Assembly: GCA_027058735.1 (NCBI GenBank)
Contig: JALURZ010000295.1
Span: 1 to 12,541, forward strand
Direction of reading: 5' to 3'
Source: Hyphomicrobiales bacterium
GTDB lineage: Bacteria > Pseudomonadota > Alphaproteobacteria > Rhizobiales > JALURZ01
Length of the DNA stretch: 12,541 bases
The position numbers and the translations under genes are program-made. Below the pieces are notes generated by a model that did not search any database, was not told the origin of the DNA, and saw nothing but the letters and a program-made list of their open reading frames with translations. Below are positions 6,524-12,541 of the stretch, in pieces (the first letter of the stretch is position 1; every line of letters begins with the position of its first letter).

Positions 6524-8344
6524 GTGTGTGGAATTGTCGGCATTTTGGGAACCGGGCCCGTGTCAGGCCTGTTGGTCGATGCGCTGCGGCGGCTGGAATA
6601 TCGCGGCTACGATTCGGCCGGCATCGCCACCCTCGTTGACGGCAAACTCGCAAGACGCCGCGCACCGGGCAAACTGAAAGAACTCGAGTGCGTGCTCACC
6701 GGCGATCCGCTGGCCGGCAATACCGGCATCGGCCATACCCGCTGGGCCACCCATGGCGCGGCGAACAAGACCAACGCTCACCCCCATGCCACCGACAAGG
6801 TCGCGCTCGTCCATAACGGCATCATCGAGAATTTCCGGCCCCTTCGCGAGGAACTCGCCGGCAAGGGCGTCAGATTCCACACCGAAACGGACACCGAAGT
6901 CATCGCGCAGATGATTACCCATGAAATGACCCAGGGGGCCGGGCCGGGCGAAGCGGTCAAATCCGTGCTCGACCGGCTGGAAGGGGCGTTCGCGCTGGCC
7001 ATCATTTTTGGCGGCGACAACGATCTGATGATCGGCGCGCGGCGCGGCAGCCCGCTGGCGGTGGGCTATGGCGACAATGAGATGTATCTGGGCTCCGATG
7101 CCATCGCGCTGGCGCCGATGACAAACCGGCTGAGTTACCTGGAAGAGGGCGACTGGGTTGTCCTGACGCGCAATTCCGTTGAGTTTCGCGACCGCGCCGG
7201 ACGGCTCGTCAACCGGGAGATCCGGGTCGCGTCCGCGTCCACCATGCTGGTGGACAAGGGCAACCACAAGCATTTCATGGCCAAGGAAATCGCCGAACAG
7301 CCCGAAGTGATCGGCCATACGCTGGCGGAATATCTGGACCTGGTGGAACGCAAGGTCAGGATCCCGAAAACCCTTGATTTCACCAATCTGGATCACCTCA
7401 CCATCACCGCCTGCGGAACGGCATATTACGCTGGGCTGGTCGCCAAATACTGGTTCGAGAGCCTGGCCCGGCTGCCGGTGGATGTGGATGTCGCTTCTGA
7501 ATTCAGATATCGCGGCGTGCCCCTGAAAGAGGGCGGGCTTTCGGTACTCGTTTCCCAGTCGGGGGAAACCGCCGACACCCTGGCCGCGTTGCGCTACTGC
7601 CGCGAGCATGGTCAGCACACCCTTGGGATCATCAATGTGCGCGAGTCTTCAATGGGGCGCGAATGCGATACGCTCATGCCGATCTTCGCCGGCCCTGAAA
7701 TCGGGGTTGCCTCCACCAAGGCATTCACCTGCCAGTTGGCCGCGCTGGCCTGCCTGGCGGTTGGCGCGGCGCGCGCGCGCGGCACGATCCCGGCGAAAGA
7801 AGAAGCCCGCCTTGTCGATGTCCTGTTCGAAACGCCGCGTCTGGTGGCCCAGGCGCTGGAGCGCGAAAAGGATATCGAAGCGATCGTGCGCGATATCGCC
7901 GGTGTGCGCGATATCCTTTATGTCGGACGCGGTTCCAGCTATCCCATCGCTCTTGAAGGCGCGCTCAAGCTCAAGGAAATTTCCTATATTCACGCCGAAG
8001 GCTATGCGGCGGGCGAGCTCAAGCACGGCCCCATCGCGCTGATCGACGAAAACGTGCCGGTCATCATCATTGCGCCGCGCGATGAACTTTACGACAAAAC
8101 CATGTCGAACATGGAGGAGGTCGCCGCGCGCGGCGGGCGGATCGTGCTGATTACGGATGAGGAAAACGGCGATGCCGCGAAGCTCGCCTCGTTGCAGCGG
8201 ATCCAGGTCCCCGATTGCGACCCGCTGCTCGCCCCCATATTATATGCGCTGCCGGTCCAGATGCTGGCCTATCACACGGCCGTATTCATGGGAACGGATG
8301 TGGACCAGCCCAGAAATCTGGCGAAATCGGTCACGGTGGAATAA
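6524..8344 (+). CDS. glmS: Glutamine--fructose-6-phosphate aminotransferase (isomerizing)
   Basis: GlmS makes glucosamine-6-phosphate from fructose-6-phosphate and glutamine, the first committed step to UDP-GlcNAc. The protein has 606 residues, against 609 in E. coli. The GTG at 6524 is followed directly by the Cys codon that gives the N-terminal nucleophile after Met removal (CGIVGILG). The glutaminase domain (about 2-220) has RLEYRGYDSAGIA, GHTRWATHG and NGIIENF. Two SIS sugar-isomerase domains follow, with ITACGTAYYAG, SQSGETADTLAALR, GVASTKAFTCQLAAL and the GELKHGP segment with the catalytic His. The C-terminus NLAKSVTVE is identical to the E. coli end and carries the Lys that forms a Schiff base with the sugar. 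It follows glmU by 49 bp. No glmS ribozyme fits in that gap. A hairpin begins in the stop codon. Confidence 0.97.
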   Translation: MCGIVGILGTGPVSGLLVDALRRLEYRGYDSAGIATLVDGKLARRRAPGKLKELECVLTGDPLAGNTGIGHTRWATHGAANKTNAHPHATDKVALVHNGIIENFRPLREELAGKGVRFHTETDTEVIAQMITHEMTQGAGPGEAVKSVLDRLEGAFALAIIFGGDNDLMIGARRGSPLAVGYGDNEMYLGSDAIALAPMTNRLSYLEEGDWVVLTRNSVEFRDRAGRLVNREIRVASASTMLVDKGNHKHFMAKEIAEQPEVIGHTLAEYLDLVERKVRIPKTLDFTNLDHLTITACGTAYYAGLVAKYWFESLARLPVDVDVASEFRYRGVPLKEGGLSVLVSQSGETADTLAALRYCREHGQHTLGIINVRESSMGRECDTLMPIFAGPEIGVASTKAFTCQLAALACLAVGAARARGTIPAKEEARLVDVLFETPRLVAQALEREKDIEAIVRDIAGVRDILYVGRGSSYPIALEGALKLKEISYIHAEGYAAGELKHGPIALIDENVPVIIIAPRDELYDKTMSNMEEVAARGGRIVLITDEENGDAAKLASLQRIQVPDCDPLLAPILYALPVQMLAYHTAVFMGTDVDQPRNLAKSVTVE

Positions 8345-8369
8345 GATAGCCGCTGTGGCGGTTTATCTT
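8343..8369 (+). terminator. Hairpin at the glmS stop codon, possible weak terminator
   Basis: AAGATA (8343-8348) pairs with TATCTT (8364-8369), and CCGC (8350-8353) pairs with GCGG (8358-8361) around a TGTG loop. G8349 can pair with one of two Ts, leaving one bulge, for about 11 base pairs in all. The stem starts in the glmS stop codon. No U-run follows (the next bases are GCCC), so it may be a weak terminator or an mRNA 3'-end stabiliser rather than a strong intrinsic terminator. Confidence 0.35.
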
Positions 8370-8412
8370 GCCCGGCTTGACCGTTTCCTTGTGATGGCGG
8401 ACAGTGGCTGGT

Positions 8413-8416
8413 GGAG
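8413..8416 (+). promoter_or_regulatory. Ribosome binding site for the TPR-SPOR gene
   Basis: GGAG lies 7 nt before the GTG at 8424 and supports that start over the in-frame ATG at 8394, which has no Shine-Dalgarno and would put ten polar and aromatic residues ahead of the signal peptide. Confidence 0.6.
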
Positions 8417-8423
8417 AATCACA

Positions 8424-9680
8424 GTGCAAGGATCAATTCTTTACAGAATTCTGCCCGCGCTGCTGCTGGGTTTGCTCGTTAGTTTTCCGGTCCATGCGCA
8501 ATCCAATTCGCAGTTGAGCGTGGAGGACGCGGAAGGCGCGCTCCGCTCCGGCATGCAGTCCCTGCGCGCGGGCGATGCGCCGGGTGCGATCGCCTTTTTG
8601 ACACCGGTCATCGAAGCCGCGGTCCTGCCGGCCGATAAATCGGCGTTCGCGCTGTTTTACCGGGCCGCCGCGCACCAGCGCCTCAGCCAGTATCTCAATG
8701 CCATCCGCGACTACAATCAGGCCATAGCGCTCGACGCCATGTCGCCGGCGGTGCTGGCCATGTCGTTCTACAATCGCGGGCTTTCGTTTGAGGCATCGGG
8801 AAAATCGTCCTCGGCGCTAAACGATTTTTCGCGCGCGCTGGCGATCAACAGCGCCTTTGCCCAGGCCTACAACGCGCGCGGCGACATCATGCGCAAGCTT
8901 GGCCGCCACCAGGATGCCATCCGCGACTATCAGGCCTCGCTGCGCTACCGCCATCCCCAGCCCCATCTCTCGCTCTATGGCCAGGCGCTTTCCCATGCCG
9001 CGCTCAGGCAAAAGGCGCTGGCAAGATCGGCGCTGGAACGCGCGCTGGTCGCAAAGCCCGACTACAAGCCGGCGCGCGACAGCCTGAAACGGCTCGACCA
9101 GGGGGGCGATCTGAACGCCGCCGCGCCGCGCCGCGCGCAGGAAGCCTACCGCGACGCCTCGGCGGCCGGCGATGGCGGGGTGGTTACCGGCAGCATTTCG
9201 CGCGCACAGCAGACCGGCGGCGCCGATCAATGGCGGACCCGGACAACCGGCAACGCCGCTGCGCGCCGGCAGGCGCGCGGCCAGCGCGTCGCGGGCAACA
9301 ATGGGGTGGGGGCCACCGGATCAATTCCGCGCGCGGGACGGACCGGGGCCTATGTGCCGGGACCGGGATATGACGCGGCCGCGCGCACCAGAAATACCGT
9401 GGCGACCACGGCGCCCGCGCCGCCGGGGACATTTCTCATTCAATTGACCGCCCGGCGCGATGAAGCCGCCGCGCGCAATGTGTGGCGCCAAATGGCGCTC
9501 GATCACAGTGATGTTCTGGGATCGCTGACGCCGTATATTCAGCGCGTCGAGCTTGGCGGGCGCGGCACCATGTACCGGCTGCGCGCCGGCCCCTTCGCGG
9601 TGCGCGGTGACGGGGATCAGGTCTGCCGCGTGCTGCGCGCCCGTGGCGCCGACTGCTTCGCCACCGAAGCGGGGCCCTAG
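8424..9680 (+). CDS. Exported TPR protein with C-terminal SPOR domain
   Basis: The protein has 418 residues from the GTG at 8424. Residues 1-25 form a signal peptide: short basic start, LLLGLL core, and cleavage likely after VHA. Residues about 40-214 hold four to five tetratricopeptide repeats. The clearest are at about 113-146 (YNRG..ALNDFSRAL) and 147-180 (YNARGD..AIRDYQASL), which suggest protein-protein contacts. A Gly/Ala/Arg-rich linker (about 228-333) contains TGSISRA (255-261) and TGSIPRA (298-304). The SPOR domain (about 334-415) has FLIQLTA, YRLRAGPF and a C-x9-C pair (Cys401, Cys411). It is thus likely a periplasmic protein that binds denuded peptidoglycan and recruits partners. 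It follows glmS by 79 bp. Its partners are unknown, and it is not a recognised named division protein. Confidence 0.82.
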   Translation: MQGSILYRILPALLLGLLVSFPVHAQSNSQLSVEDAEGALRSGMQSLRAGDAPGAIAFLTPVIEAAVLPADKSAFALFYRAAAHQRLSQYLNAIRDYNQAIALDAMSPAVLAMSFYNRGLSFEASGKSSSALNDFSRALAINSAFAQAYNARGDIMRKLGRHQDAIRDYQASLRYRHPQPHLSLYGQALSHAALRQKALARSALERALVAKPDYKPARDSLKRLDQGGDLNAAAPRRAQEAYRDASAAGDGGVVTGSISRAQQTGGADQWRTRTTGNAAARRQARGQRVAGNNGVGATGSIPRAGRTGAYVPGPGYDAAARTRNTVATTAPAPPGTFLIQLTARRDEAAARNVWRQMALDHSDVLGSLTPYIQRVELGGRGTMYRLRAGPFAVRGDGDQVCRVLRARGADCFATEAGP

Positions 9681-9797
9681 AGCCGGTTTGCGGCGAAATG
9701 TCCGGGGTCTTTCCGCACGGCACCCGACAGTCCCGATGCGCCAAGAAATATACGATATATGGATGGCGTGCCGGGCCCAAGGAGCCTAAATTTGGAT

Positions 9798-9822
9798 CGC
9801 CGGACCGCAATTGCGGCCGGCG
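9798..9822 (+). other. GC-rich hairpin upstream of the DUF502 gene
   Basis: CGCCGG (9798-9803) pairs with CCGGCG (9817-9822) and CCGC (9805-9808) pairs with GCGG (9813-9816), giving 10 bp with a single A bulge and an AATT loop. It lies 118 bp after the TPR-SPOR stop and 31 bp before the DUF502 start. No T-run follows, so a classic terminator is unlikely. An AT-rich patch at 9746-9760 just before it could contain a -10, but I found no matching -35. Confidence 0.35.
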
Positions 9823-9853
9823 CCAGCGTTTGAACCGGTAGGTGCTGTTGCCC

Positions 9854-10639
9854 ATGGCCGTCAAGAAAAAACCACCTGCGAGCACATCCAAGTTCGGCAT
9901 GGACGCGAATGCGAGCGCGGGTGCGAAGAACTATCACTCGCTTAATTTCATGGCGCGGATTCGCACCTATTTCCTGACCGGCCTGGTTGTCGCCGCGCCA
10001 ATCAGCATCACGGTTTTCATCACCTGGTGGTTTGTCGATCTTTTCGATTCCTGGTTCAAGCCTCTGGTGCCCGGCATCTACAATCCCGACACTTATCTGC
10101 CGTTCACGGTACCGGGCGTCGGGCTTCTGTTTGCGCTGGTCTCCATCACCGTTCTTGGCGCCCTGACCGCAAATCTGTTCGGCCGGACCCTGTTGTCCTA
10201 TGGTGAGAGTGTGCTCAACCGCATGCCGGTCGTGCGCAATGTCTACAGGGCGCTCAAGCAGATATTTGAAACCGCGATCTCGCAGAGCGATTCCTCGTTT
10301 CGCGATGTCGGGCTGATCGAATATCCCCGCCGCGGGCTTTATGCGATTGTATTTATCTCCACCGAAGCCTCCGGCGAAGTCGCCGAGCGGGTCGGCAAGG
10401 GGGCGGGGGTCTTGAGTGTATTTCTCCCCACGACCCCAAACCCCACATCGGGGTTTCTTCTGTTCGTGCCCGAAAAGGATGTCGCCATACTGGATCTCAG
10501 CGTGGAGGAGGGGGCAAAGCTGGTCATTTCGGCGGGACTTGTATCTCCCAAGAGAGACCAGGAAGACGGCGTTCCGGCGCTCGATGAAAAAACAGCGGCC
10601 GCCCTGCCGCGCAGAGCCAGGCAGGCCCCCGGGCCATGA
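9854..10639 (+). CDS. DUF502 family integral membrane protein
   Basis: The protein has 261 residues, a length normal for the family. It begins with a polar N-terminal tail (1-35). Two hydrophobic segments follow at about 39-62 (TYFLTGLVVAAPISITVFI) and 88-112, then a cytoplasmic-type C-terminal domain. Family hallmarks are visible: NRMPVVRNVYRALKQ (122-136), a conserved FLPTTPNPTSGF segment (190-201) and VPEKDV. The molecular function of DUF502 proteins in bacteria is not established. Plant relatives are linked to membrane traffic signalling, which says little here. The ATG at 9854 is preceded by AGGTG with 9 nt spacing and is preferred over the GTG at 9842. The gene lies on the glmU-glmS strand, 173 bp after the TPR-SPOR gene, and its stop is one base from the stop of convergent recG. 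A DUF502 gene near recG is common in alphaproteobacteria as I recall. Confidence 0.9.
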   Translation: MAVKKKPPASTSKFGMDANASAGAKNYHSLNFMARIRTYFLTGLVVAAPISITVFITWWFVDLFDSWFKPLVPGIYNPDTYLPFTVPGVGLLFALVSITVLGALTANLFGRTLLSYGESVLNRMPVVRNVYRALKQIFETAISQSDSSFRDVGLIEYPRRGLYAIVFISTEASGEVAERVGKGAGVLSVFLPTTPNPTSGFLLFVPEKDVAILDLSVEEGAKLVISAGLVSPKRDQEDGVPALDEKTAAALPRRARQAPGP

Positions 10640-10640
10640 C

Positions 10641-12541
10641 CTAACCCGCTGACAGCAGGCGCACCGCCTGATCCTGCTCAAACAGGTACAGCAGCTGTCG
10701 CAGCGCCGCGCCGCGCCGGGTCACCAGATCGGGATCTGAGGCGAGGATCCGCTTCGCATCATCCCTGGCCGCTGCCAGCAGATCACCGTGACACGCAAGC
10801 TCGGCGATGCGGAAACCCGGCATGCCGCTTTGCCGGGTTCCCAGCACCTGGCCGGCCCCCCGCAGACGCAGATCTTCTTCGGCGATGCGAAATCCGTCCT
10901 GGGTTTCGCGCATGATGCGTAGCCGCGCAGCGGCCGTCTCCCCAAGCGGCCCGCGATATAGCAGCAGACAACTGGATCCGGCCGAACCGCGCCCGACACG
11001 TCCGCGCAACTGATGAAGCTGAGCCAGCCCGAATCGCTCGGCATGTTCAACGACCATCACCGTGGCGTCGGATACATCCACCCCCACCTCAATGACCGTC
11101 GTGGCCACCAGAATATCGCTGTCGCCGGCCATGAAACCGGCCATGGCCCGTTCTTTCTCCTTCGCCGTCATGCGCCCGTGCACCAGTGCGACGCGCCCGG
11201 GAAACCGTTTTTCCAGGGTCGCGGCGCGTTCCCGCGCGGCGGCCAGATCGACGCTTTCGGACTCTTCCACCAGCGGGCAGACCCAGTAAACCCGCGCCCC
11301 CGACGCAACGGCATCCGCCAGGCGCGCAAACACATCCTCAAGGCGCCCGACGGGAAGCACACGGGTCGTGACCGGCTTGCGCCCGGCCGGCTTGTCGGTC
11401 AGCCGGGACACATCCATGTCGCCATAGTAAGTGAGCGTCAGCGTGCGCGGGATCGGCGTTGCGGTCATCACCAGCAGTTCGATTGCTGTGCGGGATTTGG
11501 CCTGCAACGCCAGCCTCTGGTGCACGCCGAAGCGGTGCTGCTCGTCGATGATCGCAATGGCGAGATCGTGAAATTCAACGCCGGACTGAAACAGCGCATG
11601 GGTGCCGACGATCAATTGCGCCTTGCCCGATGCAATATCCTCCAGCGCAGCCGCACGGGTCTTTGCAGACGTCCGCCCGGTCAACATCACCACCACGACG
11701 CCCGCTGCCCGGCAAAGCGCACCGAGGGTGTTGAAATGCTGGCGGGCAAGTATTTCAGTGGGCGCCATCAGCGCTGCCTGAAATCCGCATTCGACCGCAT
11801 TCAGCATGGCAAGCAGGGCGACAATTGTCTTGCCGCTGCCGACATCGCCCTGCAGCAATCTCAACATGCGGGCCGGCCGGGCCATGTCCGTCTCGATTTC
11901 CTCAACGGCCAGGGTCTGGGACGGGGTGAGGGAAAAGGCAAGCGCGCCGATAACCGTCCTGCGCAAGGCCCCGTCACCGGCAATGGCGCGGCCTTTCGCC
12001 CTTTTCATGTGCCGGCGCACGAGTTCCAGGGCCAGTTGGCTGGCCAGCAGTTCGTCGAACGCGAGCCGCGAGCGGGCAGGCGCGTTCGCTGCCAGATCGC
12101 TCGCATCCTCGGGCGCGTGGACCGATTGCAGGGCCTGCCAGAACGGCGCCCATCGCTGTTTTGCAAGCCAGGCCTTGTCCTGCCATTCCAGCAGCGCCGG
12201 GCGCCGCGCCAGCGCGTTGCCGAGGGCCTTGAGCAGTGGCCGGGGGGTCAGTCCGGCGGTCATTGGATAGACCGGCTCGACAGGCTTCAGGCGGGCGAAT
12301 CCGGCTTCGTCGAGAATGTGATCGGGATGGGTCATCTGCAGGGTGTTGTTGTAGCGCTCCACCCGGCCGGAGACGAAGCGCTTCGCGCCCTGGGGCAGCA
12401 CCGATGCGAGGTAGTCGCCGTGAGCATGGAAGAACACCAGCACGATGGTGCCGGTGGCATCGTGACAATGGACCTTGTAGGGCACCCGCGTGCCGCGGGG
12501 CGGCGGCTTATGTTCCCCGACGACAATTTCCAGGGTGGCAA
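10641..12541 (-). CDS. recG: ATP-dependent DNA helicase RecG (5' end outside the window)
   Basis: RecG remodels stalled replication forks and Holliday junctions. The visible 632 residues run off the window edge. About 60-70 N-terminal residues are missing compared with the usual 690-700. The frame stays open past a GTG at 12485, and the residues upstream of it (ATLEIVVGEH...) fit the wedge (OB-fold) domain, so that GTG is not the start. Helicase motifs in order are Walker A GDVGSGKT (11826-11849), the APTEILA motif, DEQH (11535-11546), TATPIPRTL, then VHGRMTAKEKE, ATTVIEVGVDV and the QLRGRVGRG motif VI. The C-terminal region after it (FRIAEEDLRLRGAGQVLGTRQSG) is the RecG hallmark that separates it from other superfamily 2 helicases such as Mfd and PriA. 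It is convergent with DUF502. No helicase motif looks damaged. Confidence 0.97.
   Translation of the reverse strand, partial: ATLEIVVGEHKPPPRGTRVPYKVHCHDATGTIVLVFFHAHGDYLASVLPQGAKRFVSGRVERYNNTLQMTHPDHILDEAGFARLKPVEPVYPMTAGLTPRPLLKALGNALARRPALLEWQDKAWLAKQRWAPFWQALQSVHAPEDASDLAANAPARSRLAFDELLASQLALELVRRHMKRAKGRAIAGDGALRRTVIGALAFSLTPSQTLAVEEIETDMARPARMLRLLQGDVGSGKTIVALLAMLNAVECGFQAALMAPTEILARQHFNTLGALCRAAGVVVVMLTGRTSAKTRAAALEDIASGKAQLIVGTHALFQSGVEFHDLAIAIIDEQHRFGVHQRLALQAKSRTAIELLVMTATPIPRTLTLTYYGDMDVSRLTDKPAGRKPVTTRVLPVGRLEDVFARLADAVASGARVYWVCPLVEESESVDLAAARERAATLEKRFPGRVALVHGRMTAKEKERAMAGFMAGDSDILVATTVIEVGVDVSDATVMVVEHAERFGLAQLHQLRGRVGRGSAGSSCLLLYRGPLGETAAARLRIMRETQDGFRIAEEDLRLRGAGQVLGTRQSGMPGFRIAELACHGDLLAAARDDAKRILASDPDLVTRRGAALRQLLYLFEQDQAVRLLSAG

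Noticed and set aside
5143..6543. Long minus-strand open frame opposite glmU
   Set aside because: It mirrors glmU, which is fully supported by motifs. The antisense translation is rich in Arg, His and Ala with no recognisable domain.
10624..10635. GGCCC/GGGCC inverted repeat as a terminator after DUF502
   Set aside because: It lies inside the DUF502 coding end, has a loop of only about two bases and no T-run.

Overview
The window is GC-rich chromosomal DNA, most likely from an alphaproteobacterium. The evidence is the order glmU, glmS, a DUF502 membrane protein and a convergent recG (an arrangement I recall from alphaproteobacteria), two SPOR-domain envelope proteins, and a bifunctional aldolase/short-chain dehydrogenase of a type common in that class. 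I cannot place it in an order or genus from the sequence alone. There is no transposase, integrase, phage gene or CRISPR array.

Left part (1-3721): the window opens in the last 37 codons of a plus-strand mtnA-like gene (methylthioribose-1-phosphate isomerase family). It runs tail-to-tail, with a 14-bp overlap, into a minus-strand pair: an AbfD-type 4-hydroxybutyryl-CoA dehydratase/vinylacetyl-CoA isomerase (upstream) and a fused class II aldolase/short-chain dehydrogenase (downstream). This is the metabolically most interesting stretch. An MtnA-type isomerase beside a sugar-phosphate aldolase recalls the pathways that split 5-deoxy- or 5-methylthio-ribulose-1-phosphate into DHAP and an aldehyde. 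The AbfD homologue keeps all four Fe-S ligands but is one residue short in the active-site loop.

Middle (3801-5127): a complete tRNA-Lys(TTT) gene with encoded CCA and a good promoter lies on the minus strand. Upstream of it is a gene for a small membrane-anchored, coiled-coil, SPOR-domain protein. A 376-bp spacer with no recognisable gene separates that gene from the divergent glmU.

Right part (5128-12541): plus-strand glmU and glmS supply UDP-N-acetylglucosamine for peptidoglycan and lipopolysaccharide. They are followed by an exported TPR protein with a C-terminal SPOR domain, then a DUF502 membrane protein. recG (minus strand, its start lies beyond the window) meets the DUF502 gene tail-to-tail with one base between stop codons. 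Two SPOR proteins, which typically bind denuded peptidoglycan, thus flank the pair of genes that makes the amino-sugar precursor. This is a plausible cell-wall neighbourhood.

The genes are mostly familiar families. The points worth following are the altered AbfD loop, the mtnA/aldolase-SDR/abfD grouping, and the paired SPOR proteins. I see no clear evidence for a wholly new system.
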